Assembly (NCBI GenBank): GCA_032718475.1
Contig: JAUCBJ010007050.1
Coordinates: forward strand, 1 to 64,000
DNA from: Nemertoderma westbladi
Lineage: Eukaryota > Xenacoelomorpha > Nemertodermatida > Nemertodermatidae
Reading direction: 5' to 3'
DNA: 64,000 nt
Positions 44,053-54,545 of the stretch are shown piece after piece. Every line of letters begins with the position of its first letter. Positions within the stretch are counted from its first letter, which is position 1. The position numbers and the translations under genes are program-made. Under the pieces are notes generated by a model. That model did not search any database and was not told where the DNA came from. It saw nothing but the letters and a program-made list of their open reading frames with translations.

Positions 44053-44733
44053 TTTCCCTGAGTGCCAGTGGTGAAAGACTTAAGACCACTTTGAAATAAT
44101 TAATTCATGTTTGTATCATCAGATAATAAATTGACTAAGCCTAAAGTAGGAGCTGTATTGAATGTTAACCAATATAATATATAAATTACTACAATATTAT
44201 ATAATTCAACAAAATCCTATTAAAAATATTGCAAGTAACCAGGAAATTTAATATGTAGTGTGTATAATATCTATATAGTATGTATAGTAGTAATATGTAT
44301 ATCAATATGTAATGCTGAACACAGAATACAGGTCGACGCATGTCGATTTTACCCTGGAGAGGTATAATTTTGATTGCAACAATAATATTCATCCCCATCT
44401 GCTACAATTTGAAGAAGACTATTACGTAATAATACCTATATTTAAAACAATTAATTATTATAATTCTATAGTTAATAAAAGCAGTATATCATCATTCCGG
44501 GGATGGAATTTATAGGTCATCTAATATAATTAATTGTTTAAAGATTAGCAAACAATACGATGTAATTGCATTGATAAAACCCATAAATAAAACTTGGATA
44601 TAAAATGTAAAATCGGGATGCAAAAGATCACTTTCTGAGCTACGAAAGGAAAATTGGATACAACTTATCTGGATACAAACGGTCCGTTTACCTTACAAAA
44701 TGAAAAATACGAATGTGCGAAGTTAAGATCAGT
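44053..44733. other. AT-rich core of the third foldback element
   Basis: No gene; short frames on both strands have no domain. Confidence 0.5.
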
Positions 44734-44923
44734 CGGGGGGGAAGTGTCAGCGGGGGGGAAGTGTCTGGGGGGGAAGTGTCCGGGGGGGAAGTGTCCTACT
44801 TGAGCGGGGGGGAACTGTCCGGGGGGGGAAGTGTCCGGGGGGGAAGTGTCCGGGGGGGAAGTGTCCTACTTGAGCGGGGGGGAACTGTCCGGGGGGGAAG
44901 TGTCCGGGGGGGGGGAAGTGTCC

Positions 44924-45841
44924 GAACACCGGTATGGGATCACTGGGGTTATATTGATGCCTTGTCTTACAACGACCTGTGAGCAAAAGTGTGGTTTGTC
45001 GGCCGGAAGGTTAAAACCCTCCATTAATTAAAAATGAATGAGCAGAACTTAATAAGTATTACTAACCCAATTTGATTTTTAATATTTAAAAAATTATAAT
45101 TACAATACGTTAAACTGAATTAAAAAATACGTAACTAATGATGTACATAACATAGTTTACTTTAAAACAAATTAGGTTTTCAATAAAATTACCTTATCAG
45201 AGTATTAAAATTAAATTACGTACATTTTTAGAAGGTATTTTAGGGGGTGCGCTGGCACTGGCGCTTGGATTTATTTATTTCTTTATTTACATTTATTAGT
45301 ATAATTAGAGACAGGGGCAGGAAGGAAGCTTGTCGAATTTACACAATTACTGTATAAACAAAGGCAATGCAACGGCAGACATCGCGCTGCTACGTCAATG
45401 GAGGTCTTTGGCCTTGATTCTGATTTAAGGAACATTGAAACTAATTTCTAATATAACAATCATTTAAAAATATTCCAAAGGCTGTTTTTCTGAACTAGTT
45501 GTAGTGTAATAATAGGCCCTGCCCTACAAGAACAAGACCAACAACACTGCCATGTAAATCCAATCGCTGTCCATCCACAAAGTCAAGCAAGCTCCATCCA
45601 CCGCCCTGTCAATCACATCGCGGCTTGGCCATTAACAAAAGCCAGTTCTCGGCGGGAGTCTGAGTTCAAAGGCATGCCGCAGAAGAGCGATGTAAACTGT
45701 TACCTTGAAATCATTTCAATGTCATTTCAATATGAGACAGAAAGTCTGGAATTTCGGTCCATCGATTTCAAGGTCATTTCAATATGCCATCAATGTCATT
45801 TCAATGTCAATGCTACTTTCAATGATATTCTATGGACACAT
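44924..45841. other. Right interior of the 4.27-kb composite
   Basis: No gene. Near 45715-45815 a short CATTTCAATGTCATTTCAAT-like motif is repeated. Confidence 0.5.
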
Positions 45842-45920
45842 TTTGATCAAACTTTGATCAATGTTTGATCAAAGTTTGATCAATGTTTGATCAAAGGAAT
45901 GCTTTTTGAGAGCGGGACTG
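45842..45920 (-). repeat. Right terminal inverted repeat of the composite (79 bp)
   Basis: Reverse complement of 41651-41729; ends GAGAGCGGGACTG followed by TA. Confidence 0.95.
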
Positions 45921-45922
45921 TA

Positions 45923-46236
45923 CTATACAAAAATGGATAAGATTCACAAATATGGATATTTTATTTTCCTTATCTAACTATGGTTGCATGTCATTACGGC
46001 TTATCTAAATATCTATACTGTATAATGGGCTGGTAATAGTACACAGCGCCATATATCGTAACATTAAGTCTAACTTGTCTTTAAGAATTGGATTTCAGAA
46101 TTTTGCTTATCATTACAGTCTAATACAGTCTGACAGTTGGCCTAATACTATTACAGTATTAAGCTCTTACAGTCTTACAGCCTATAGGCTTTTAGTATTA
46201 CTGTATTATACGGTACTTATTGCAGTATTGAAAGTA
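45923..46236. other. Non-coding region
   Basis: Contains repeated ACAGTCTAATACAGTCT-like fragments near 46117-46190; no gene recognised. Confidence 0.5.
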
Positions 46237-47500
46237 ATTATGGGGAAGGAAAAGGGGAAGAGCAAGAATACAACAGCAGACAAGGCGAAAAAAATCGAGA
46301 GAAGGTTGCAAAGTATCGGCAAAGATTAAAGGATGAAGGGAGATATGCTGAGTTCAGGAAGGAAGAGGTGGTAAAGGAACGCAAACGAAGAGAGCGAAGA
46401 TGACAGCAAAATGAGACAAACGTTGGAACTCGTCAACAAATTAAACTTATAGAAGATCGCCTTAAAATTAAACGTAACCTTGAAAGGATGAAGAAACGAA
46501 AGTATAGACAAAAGATCAAGGAGCAGGGGAAGGCAAAGGACCAACGCCAAGAACAGGAGAAAGTTTCAGAGCAAAGCGATCGGAATCAATTGGAATCGGG
46601 TCAACTATCAAAACATACCCCATCTACACGACAGTTCTACCAAGGAATTACCTACCATCGAAAAATCTCGCGTGAAAAATCTCAACTAATAGAATCCCTA
46701 AAAAAGAAATTTGCAATTCTGGAAAATAAGAATCTTTATTTACAAAATAATTTGAGGAAACTTGTAGGTGAAAATAAAAAAACTACACCAGAAAATCTAG
46801 ACAAAATTCCTCACCTATTAACCCCAAGAAGTAAGAGAAAATTAAGGGATGTTGCAAACACACCAACGAGAAAAACACTTAGGAGACTTGGGTGGCGCTT
46901 GCGATTCCCTCGTCAAAATAACAACATACGGTCTTGGCAGGGTGGATTGCGAGCAAACATTATCGAGTTTGCGCATGATGAAAAAATTTCAAAGGAATGT
47001 CCGGATAAAAGGAAGTTTGCCGTGGCTGAGACACTAGGAACCATTAAACATAAAGTACCCATAAGATATTCGAATGGAGAGTCTTAAGGTTCTTCATGGA
47101 ATTTTTCAATTCAAGAAAAATGTAACTTGCTCCTACGGGATGTTCTGCCGGTATTGGCCTAAGGACGTCATCCAGCCAAAGGCCTCTGATTGGGGGACGT
47201 GCTTGTGTATCCGTGAATATGGCTATCTCCTACGTAATCGCAATGTTGAGTATGTTCTTTGTAAGGAATGTGCCATATATTTAACTAAGATAAATCATCC
47301 TAAGATACATCCATCTTGTGGCTGGCCATCATTTATATATAGCGGTCAATGAACCAAATTCATGGTTTTCTGGGTAATCCAACTGACCTATTAGATTTAT
47401 TTCCTGAAACATTAAGGGATCATTGGAGATGTGTCATTAATTCCCAAGGCCTCTATCCAACTAAGACAGTGGTAAAAGATTTTACCCAAGAACTTCTACT
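46237..47500 (+). pseudogene. Unclassified transposon-like protein, frameshifted
   Basis: The frame starts MGKEKGKSKNT and, after a shift near 46285, reads REKVAKYRQRLKDEGRYAEF and other Arg/Lys-rich repeats, then a TGA at about 46401, and continues in 46488-47087 with a basic coiled coil (KSQLIESLKKKFAILENKN) and a Thr/Arg-rich block. A further frame (47074-47352) has a cysteine segment with WGTCLCIREYGY. The order, basic RxRLK repeats, coiled coil, then a TClC-type cysteine motif, recurs in many uncharacterised repetitive proteins of invertebrates. No DDE or RT motif is visible. The RTE-like LINE at 47530 interrupts or follows it. Confidence 0.45.
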
Positions 47501-47529
47501 ACTACTAGGATCGGCATGCTGCATTGCAG

Positions 47530-49642
47530 CTGCATTTTTAAGAATGCTGTGCCGGCTTGTCAACAAAATTGCACCGCCACAACTCCTTATCACCCATGAC
47601 ATTTGCTAGATCATCCGCATCTTTAAGGCCAGTGTCCTTTAAGATGCGTCTCAAGAAAGTCATGGGCTGTCCACCATGCTTATTCACTCCATGAGGCTGC
47701 CAAAGTACAAGATTATGCACTGGCTGGTCCTCAGGGCGAAAGCAATGTCCTGCAAAGCGGAGGCGATTTTGTTCTAGTGTCAAGCTTGGGGGAACCAATG
47801 AGACACCTCCAATGTTATATAGTGTCTGGTTGGAGATGTGTGCATTGTACTTGACACAATGAACCCGGCGTAGCATTCTTGTGAATGTGCCATAAAGAGA
47901 TTTGGTGTCCTCAGCAGTTAGAGCCCAGCATGGACTCCCGTAGAGGAGTACTGGAACTACTGCTGCTCTAAATAATCGGACCTTAAGTTTCCGATTAATT
48001 CTCGGTGACTTCCAAATCCTGGAAAGCCTATTCAAGGCTACCCATGCCTTTCCCTTACGTATTCGAAGGTCCTCACCTGACTTCTGGATCCATGATCCCA
48101 GGTAACAGAAGTCGTCCACATGCTCAAGCATACCATCCTTTGAGCTTATGCTCATCCGATCAGAGACTTGCTGAGGACTTTCAAAGTTAACTGTCTAAAG
48201 TAAGCCAGTAGGTGGAGTTATCATCACCCCATCATCATTATAAAGATCTAAGGACATGCGTAGAACATAGTCAACCACAATAATGAACAAGAATGGTGCA
48301 AGTGTGTCTCCTTGGAGGACGCCCCATAACACTTCAAATGGTTCTGTGTCACCGTCAACAGTAGACACAAATGTTGTCGAACCATCATATACTGATCTGA
48401 TTGCTGCAATAATTTCATCAGGAATCCCATATAATGAAAGTATGCTGAACATACGTGAGCGAGAGACTGAATCAAAGGCCTTGAAGAAGTCAACAAAGAT
48501 AACAGCCAGATGCTTGTCTTTCTTTTTTGATAACTCTTCAATTATCCTTCTAAGTGCCAAAATGGGCTCCATGGTCCCACGACCTTTACGGAACCCATTC
48601 TGATTTCCACGGAGCAGTCTCTCAATGGGATCCCTGATGCGATTTAATAGAATCCTATTGTATAGCTTTGCAGCAAGCGAGATCAATGAGATTCCCCGAA
48701 AAGAACCATAGAGTGTTAGGTTGCCCTTCTTGGGAACAGGCACCAACTTATTTGTTTTCATTTCTTGTGGGACTCTTGTTGTTCGGTACATGTCTACTAT
48801 GATGGGATAGATGAGCTTTAAACACTCAGGTATTTTAAAGACCTCAGGGGGAACACCATCTACTCCACTGGCACGATTGGTCTTAATGCTCTTTGCAGCA
48901 GCCTTCACTTCTGCAAAGGAGATATCGCCAATGGGAATATCTGGGAGTACAGACTCAGACACTTTTACTTCTATAAAGTTATCAGGCAATACCCTGTCAT
49001 TATTGAGGAGCTTTTCAAAGTGGGCTTTCCAACCATTGAGGCGATCGGCTGGTGATTCAGCCTTAACCTTGGTGGTTGGTTGGCTTTTCCGCCCAGTAAG
49101 CAGATTGATCGATTTCCATGCCTGGGATGATTGCCTGCTGTCGTCAGCATCATTGATGGCATCAACCTGTTGGTTTATTAGCTCCTGTAGATTAGCAGAG
49201 TACTGCCTGTTCAGGGACCTAGATGCAGCCTTAACTGCATTCTTGGCTGCTGTAGTCTGTTTGAGCCGGGACTCTTTCTGCGCCTTATGAAGGTCATTTC
49301 GGCACTTCTGAATTTTGTTGTCAGTCCAGGGGGCCCTTTTCCTGTTTCGAGGGTATACAGGAACTGTTTCTGCAGCTGCTAACTTAACTGCTTCTGTAAA
49401 GGCAGTATAGCCCTCACAGTGATCTGCCGCCTCAGAGGCAAGAGCCTCATACCTGTTGCTCAGCTGTAGTGTGAAGCTGGATCTCACACTTGGCTGTTGC
49501 AACAGAGAGGACGCAGACTAAGTCTTACCTTGGCCACAATAAGGCGGTGATCACTGGAGAAGGGTCGAAGTGTAAATGCATTACAGTCTTGTATAGAGCT
49601 CCTGTATTTCCTACGAAACAGAATATGGTCTATCTGGGACTT
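47530..49642 (-). pseudogene. RTE-like LINE, 5'-truncated, RT catalytic box deleted
   Basis: Closely related to 11474-13505. The frame 48195-49502 covers the linker and most of the RT: RASGVDGVPPE, FRGISLISLAAK, NQNGFRKGRG, VIFVDFFKAFDSV, GVLQGDTLAPFLF and GVMITPPTG. It then meets a TAG at about 48195 and resumes in the same frame at HVDDFCYLGSWIQ, LYGSPCWALT and RLRFAGHCF (47538-48155). The segment expected to carry the catalytic YxDD box is absent. A roughly 42-base deletion lies at about 49512 relative to the other copy, and the 5' end is cut at about 49642. Confidence 0.85.
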
Positions 49643-49990
49643 CTATCAAGAACTTCATGAGTACAATAACACAATGAAAGATCTAGATATGGCAAAGCTT
49701 ACACACCTTCTAAATAATGGCTGCGTACCTAGTGTTGTATGTGGCCTTGGTTGTACTCAGTATGTGGAAAATTGTAGACCAATAGGATTTCATAATTTTC
49801 TTGCAAACAGATTTCCTATCCCTAGAGTATTTAATGCTAGACCCGATCAGGTACAGTCTTTCCGTGAGGACTGACCTTACAAATTCAAATTACTTGATAG
49901 CGAGCCAATGGCTGGTGTTGTGGTTGATTTAAAACTTGGGTTGTCTGTTTTGGTTTGCAAGGAACACATGTCTACTTCAAGTCGCATGCA
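49643..49990 (+). pseudogene. Coding remnant of the repeat family also seen at 8869-9700
   Basis: The frame reads FYQELHEYNN, LNNGCVPSVVCGLGCTQY, CRPIGFHNFLANRFPIPR and, after a TGA at about 49873-49875, PMAGVVVDLKLGLSVLVCK. The last part matches the minus-strand remnant near 9640-9700. The superfamily is not recognised. Confidence 0.5.
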
Positions 49991-50204
49991 TTAAAAATCT
50001 GAATGGGAGGATAGATTTTGCGAACAAAATTTTTTTCGAAATACTTGCAATTTTCGTTTTCGTTATAAAAATTGTAATATGTGGTGCCGGGGTAAGGGAT
50101 TAATATTTTTGGATGAAACCTGGCATACGGGTTTTTTCAACAATTGATGTCCATTAGTGAGTGGGAGAGTGAAATATTTGAAAAAAATATTTTTCACTCC
50201 ACCC
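49991..50204. other. Non-coding region
   Basis: AT-rich, nothing recognised. Confidence 0.5.
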
Positions 50205-50461
50205 TAATATATATCACATCCATCTACAGATTCATCAAGGCAAAAGGTTAGTAATATTTGCATTAATTAATTTTCATTTATGTAGTCAGTGTGGCTTAGT
50301 CAAACTAACAGCTAATTTATTATGAGGGTTAGAGTTAGTGTTAGGCTTAGGGTCGGTGATAGGTTTATGGTTGTGGGATACAGTTATTAGGAGTTAGCAC
50401 CTGCTATTTTACTTTCTCATTGTTTTTGATAGAGGTAAAATAAAGTATAATTTGGTGTACG

Positions 50462-50493
<32 letters not shown>
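50205..50493 (+). repeat. Dispersed repeat, inverted relative to 8640-8935
   Basis: Near-identical by eye to the reverse complement of 8640-8935. It contains a donor-like CAAAAGGTTAGTAAT, a degenerate stretch GGGTTAGAGTTAGTGTTAGG resembling telomere repeats, and a poly-G run at about 50466-50493. Confidence 0.9.
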
Positions 50494-53400
50494 TTCAAGG
50501 GAGTCAAAACCCCCCTCAATGAGGTACAAACTCAGCTTCAAAGTATCCGAAATATCCTACAGCGGTACGAAAGAATGATACAGGCGTACCAAGAGCTCGT
50601 TCCCCCCACCGATCTGGAAAACTACCCCAAGTTGGAAGAACACGTTGTACATCTAGATGGGTTCCGCAAACAACACCGGAGGACCCTCAGCCTTGTGAGA
50701 GGCTATGAGGAACAGTATTACAAGAGGGCCGAAAGAACAGACGCGGAATCGGTACGATCCTCCAGCATCAGGACAGCAGTACATCGAAAGAGAACGGGGT
50801 CCGTTAGAGATCAGCACTCCAGCGCTAGGAGCGAAATATCCGGCTCAGCGCGCAGTTCTCAAGGGGCGCCGCCACTCCGAGACCAACTGCGAGAACGGAA
50901 GGCATTAGCCCTCAAAGCTCGGATGGAAGATGAGTATATTCAACTGCAAGCCGAGCAAGATGTATTAGCCGCCGAGACACAAAAGCGAGAGGCCGAACAA
51001 GCGGCCGAACGGCAGGCCGAACAACGCGAACAGGAGGCCGAACAACATAGACGAGAGGCCGAACGACAGGTCGAACAACGTAGACTAGAGGCCGAACGAC
51101 AGGCCGAACAACGTAAACTAGAGGCCGAACGACAGGCCGAACAACATAGACTAGAGGCCGAACAACATAGACTAGAGGCCGAACAACGCAGACAGGAGGC
51201 CGAACAACGCGGACGAGAGGCCGAACGAGAGATCGAACAACGTAAATGGGAAGCGGAAATGCGTAAACAACACGCCGAGGCCCAAGCAATTCTCATCCAC
51301 AAAAAGAATGCGGATATTGCAAAACTCGCAGAATACGAAGCCGCACTTATAGAACGAGATATTCAACTCTACGAGGACTGGGAAAGGGATATAGATCAGG
51401 AATATGAACCAATTCCGGTACCGGAGTTAGAAAAGTCATTTACACCGACAGCGGCGAAGCCTCCGAAACCCGAGATCCCGCCCACCAAACAGTCTACGCT
51501 ATCGGCACAAGCCCCGGTGTTCCATCCCCCACCAGCTACGCTAAAGAATGAGGAACCTTATTTCCCATCCAACACCACGACAGCGAGTGTACCCAAGTAC
51601 GAGCCTGAAAAGGACTCGGAACGGGACGCCACTCCCCGATCAAATAACCCGTTTACATCGACACCACAAACTCGTAGCCGCGTCATTATTAAAACTCCAC
51701 CTATTATTGATCCATCAAGTATGGGAGTGAGTGCCAATAACTATAACCCTCCGAGTCACTCCAGTTCAGATGACGTCAGCATCATCCGGGCGTTGGAGAA
51801 CCGCCTTGCCATGCCTAAGATGGAGATTCGCACCTTCGAAGGAGATCCCGTCGATTACCTCAGATTCAAGAAACGGTTCTTCGCGCAGATTGGATCAACG
51901 GACATAGCCGACGCACAGAAATTGGTATATTTATCGCAATACCTGGGTGACAAACCACGCAGAATTGTTGCATGTTTTGAAGGAGGTTCTCATGAGGCAT
52001 ACTATGATGCATGGAAAACTCTGGATAAAAGATACGGAAATACCGGAACTATAATTAATAAAACTCTAGAGAGACTGATACAGGACGCGGGATCACTAGG
52101 AGACCCACAGAACATACAGGAATTCTCCGACTCTATGAAGGATGCCTACTATACTCTGAAACCCTTGAATAAGGAGGACCAGGTGAACAACATTCTAAAC
52201 CTCCGACAGATCGCCCGGAAGTTCCCCGGATGGCTACAAAGTAAGTGGGCTTATAAATGTGTAGACCTCCGGCGCAGACATCCAGATCGAGATCCTAGCT
52301 TCCTTGAGATGTCGGCATTCCTGGACGATATCTCCGAAGCCATGAATGACTCGATGTTTTCCAAACAAAGTCTCGCAAAGTTGGACGGAATAGAGAGCAA
52401 CTCCAGGGGTAAGATAACCCCTCCGAAACCGAGATTCCGCCCCCCACCGGTGAGTACGATGGCCATCACCATGGCTGAGGATTCCGACGACGAAGACTAC
52501 GAGGAACCGACATCCGCCGAGGAATGGGCATGTTATCTCGCGAATTGGGCACCCGAAAGGGAAGGCATCACAAATTCCCTGCTCTGTCTCTTCTGTGGGG
52601 AGAAACATAAAGTGGAATTCTGCAGAAAGTTTCAGTTCGCCGACCTCGTCCCACGCTTCGAGGCGATAATGAAACACCGAGGATGCTTCCGGTGTCTTGG
52701 AACAGGTCACTACGTTCGGGATTGCGACCAAAGGTCGTGCTGTGCTGTCTGTAACGACCAACGCCATCACACGCTCCTCCACATCCCCGCGAACTTCGAC
52801 TTTACTACCCTCCCCTTTCGGATCGAAGCCAGGCGAAGAGGAGAAACAAACCACGTCTTCAAAGGAACCCGGACAACCCAACGGAGAGAAACCAACCCGT
52901 TTAAAATCTCCACCAATACACCACAAGTAACAAATATTTCGGCCACGATTAATCTTATAAATCGCCGCTACATGGTTTTCGCAAAGGTAATCCCAGTAAG
53001 GATCCAAGGAGTCGGCAAATCTTTGACGACACTCGCGTTCCTCGATAACGGGTCCGACGGAACCATCATCGACCGGGATTTTCTCGAGCAACTCGGACTA
53101 GAATATGAACCTTGTAAACGGCCCATACAAACCATCACCGATAACAGAGAGGTAGAGTCCGGGGAGGTGCAACTCCAGATGGAAGGAGTGATGAAGGGCT
53201 ACGAAACGGCTAAGTTAACCATAAAGAACGCCTTGGTACACACAGACCTCCGGGTGCGGTTCCGACAATCAGCCGAGTACGCCCCCCTCATACAATTGGA
53301 CCGGGACGATGTAGACCTGAGGTGCCCGCAGTTGGACGTAAACCGTATCACCCTACTGATCGGACTCGATACACCGGAACTACACATCCCAACCGGAGAT

Positions 53401-53547
53401 ATCGCCCGATCTATAAACCAGGATGACGGATTTTATGCTGAACGAACAATAATGGGATGGACACTCTGCGGCATTAAGGAGGAAACTACGGACACCTATA
53501 CCTACTATATTTGTGTTGTAAAGTGGTTGATAGGCACATTCGATTAG
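50494..53547 (+). CDS. BEL/Pao Gag-protease ORF, 5'-truncated
   Basis: The frame is open from the poly-G run; the first ATG at 50575 gives 990 codons, so the original start is probably lost. Residues about 120-240 are a long Glu/Arg/Gln coiled coil of repeated EAERQ heptads. A DUF1759-type Gag region begins near residue 412 (MEIRTFEGDPVDYLRFKKRF). Zinc-knuckle clusters follow (CLFCGEKHKVEFC and CFRCLGTGHYVRDC, about 670-720), then a protease-like LDNGSDGTIID (about 822). It ends just after TIMGWTLCGI, where reverse transcriptase should begin, so pol is lost. Gag packages retroelement RNA and the protease would cleave the polyprotein. Confidence 0.85.
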   Translation, partial: FKGVKTPLNEVQTQLQSIRNILQRYERMIQAYQELVPPTDLENYPKLEEHVVHLDGFRKQHRRTLSLVRGYEEQYYKRAERTDAESVRSSSIRTAVHRKRTGSVRDQHSSARSEISGSARSSQGAPPLRDQLRERKALALKARMEDEYIQLQAEQDVLAAETQKREAEQAAERQAEQREQEAEQHRREAERQVEQRRLEAERQAEQRKLEAERQAEQHRLEAEQHRLEAEQRRQEAEQRGREAEREIEQRKWEAEMRKQHAEAQAILIHKKNADIAKLAEYEAALIERDIQLYEDWERDIDQEYEPIPVPELEKSFTPTAAKPPKPEIPPTKQSTLSAQAPVFHPPPATLKNEEPYFPSNTTTASVPKYEPEKDSERDATPRSNNPFTSTPQTRSRVIIKTPPIIDPSSMGVSANNYNPPSHSSSDDVSIIRALENRLAMPKMEIRTFEGDPVDYLRFKKRFFAQIGSTDIADAQKLVYLSQYLGDKPRRIVACFEGGSHEAYYDAWKTLDKRYGNTGTIINKTLERLIQDAGSLGDPQNIQEFSDSMKDAYYTLKPLNKEDQVNNILNLRQIARKFPGWLQSKWAYKCVDLRRRHPDRDPSFLEMSAFLDDISEAMNDSMFSKQSLAKLDGIESNSRGKITPPKPRFRPPPVSTMAITMAEDSDDEDYEEPTSAEEWACYLANWAPEREGITNSLLCLFCGEKHKVEFCRKFQFADLVPRFEAIMKHRGCFRCLGTGHYVRDCDQRSCCAVCNDQRHHTLLHIPANFDFTTLPFRIEARRRGETNHVFKGTRTTQRRETNPFKISTNTPQVTNISATINLINRRYMVFAKVIPVRIQGVGKSLTTLAFLDNGSDGTIIDRDFLEQLGLEYEPCKRPIQTITDNREVESGEVQLQMEGVMKGYETAKLTIKNALVHTDLRVRFRQSAEYAPLIQLDRDDVDLRCPQLDVNRITLLIGLDTPELHIPTGDIARSINQDDGFYAERTIMGWTLCGIKEETTDTYTYYICVVKWLIGTFD

Positions 53548-53840
53548 CTCTATTAACTTCTAGGTAGGAACACTCCGTGATACATAACGTAGAACCTATA
53601 GCGATACGGCTATAGGTCGTCAGGCGGTGGTATTTTCCTATCTAGACAACGCAGTGTATTTACTACTACTTATTATTTCAAATACCGTAGTACCCTGTCC
53701 GCTGTAATAATCAGTTTTCTAACCCTTTGTTAGGCTGGTTTGTAGACTTCTTGTAAAATTACCCTAAAAATTCGTATTTTGTGTTTTTTGTAAAATTTTG
53801 TGTTTAGTTAGAGATTGTAATCTCAACCCAAATTGTACGT
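53548..53840. other. Junction region between the two BEL/Pao elements
   Basis: No gene. May contain the lost end of the first element or the left edge of the second. Confidence 0.5.
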
Positions 53841-54545
53841 AATTTGTAGTATTAAGTAACTTAGGTAAATTAGTATTATTTGTTTTAGTGTCCTGTACGT
53901 AACACTTCACTGAAAGCGTACCGCTTTGTGTAGTGATTAGGCCTACCCCAGAAATAATAACATTTGTTTCAAAAATTGACAAAACCCATTAAAACGGGTA
54001 TATATATATTATAAATCAAATCTAACGATTTATAAATCGTAGGCCTACCTTACAACCATTAGGTCTCAATATCAGTTGGATTACTGCTCAAATAACGGTA
54101 ATAAAGTAAGTAAAGTAACCAAGTAACCCTAAAATTCAGAAATTCAATTATTTAAAATAATTGATATACCGGTATTTACGATAGGCCTATTATCTTTATT
54201 TCTATAAATCTAGGCTGAAATTATACCGGTACTTGTAATTAATTCTATTTCAGAATTATATATCCTACAAACTGTAAGCTGTATACCGGTATTCCGATAG
54301 GCCTATTATATATTTATATATATTTGTGCTAAAATTATACCGGTATTCTGTGATAAACCTAGTCTGTAATAATACTTATATAGTTATATATACTATAAGT
54401 ATACCGGTATTCTAATATATTATATATATCACGCTACACTGAGTAGCAGTACCGGTAATTAATTACTAGGCTAACAGGTAATACTGAGTTACTAGACTTA
54501 CTCAGACTGTAATACAGCAGTAGACATTCAACGGTATACATAGTC
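53841..54545 (+). repeat. LTR/leader-like direct repeat of the second BEL/Pao element, copy 1
   Basis: Matches 63283-63959. It contains about six ATACCGGTAT-like palindromes (near 54171, 54220, 54282, 54339, 54401 and 54450) and several TAGGCCTA palindromes in a loosely repeated 60-110-bp pattern, ending right before the gag ATG at 54546. No clear TG...CA ends or primer-binding site were found, so the LTR boundary is uncertain. Confidence 0.75.

Larger units (their letters stand above)
43667..44923. mobile_element. Third foldback element with GGACACTTCCCCCC arms
   Basis: The left arm (43667-43741) has five copies of CGGACACTTCCCCCC; the right arm (44734-44923) has about 11 copies of the reverse complement GGGGGGGAAGTGTCC. 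Two of the right-arm units are GGGGGGGAACTGTCC variants preceded by TACTTGAG, forming a small higher-order repeat. About 990 bases lie between. The motif shares its CCGGACAnTTC start with the foldback elements at 4595 and 26401. The glycine- or proline-rich frames over the arms are repeat artefacts. Confidence 0.85.
41649..45922. mobile_element. Tc1/mariner-like non-autonomous composite, 4.27 kb
   Basis: Ends at 41651 and 45920 are perfect 79-bp inverted repeats starting CAGTCCCGCTCTC, flanked by TA on both sides, which fits Tc1/mariner insertion at TA. The inner part of each end is reiterated TTTGATCAAA-like palindromes. There is no transposase ORF. The interior holds a 12-bp minisatellite, two pairs of shuffled direct repeats, a foldback element and a hairpin minisatellite. 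Confidence 0.85.

Noticed and set aside
43862-44099. Small ORFs with PPPNPRFF or GGGSPQ repeats
   Set aside because: Translation of the 36-bp hairpin minisatellite on both strands; no independent support.
44713-44986. Glycine-rich and proline-rich ORFs
   Set aside because: They are translations of the foldback arm GGGGGGGAAGTGTCC repeats.
50325-50365. Telomere sequence
   Set aside because: Only a short degenerate TTAGGG-like stretch inside a dispersed repeat, present also at 8.8 kb.
50912-51302. Minus-strand ORFs rich in Val/Arg/Pro or Ser/Cys
   Set aside because: Antisense shadows of the repetitive coiled-coil part of the BEL gag.
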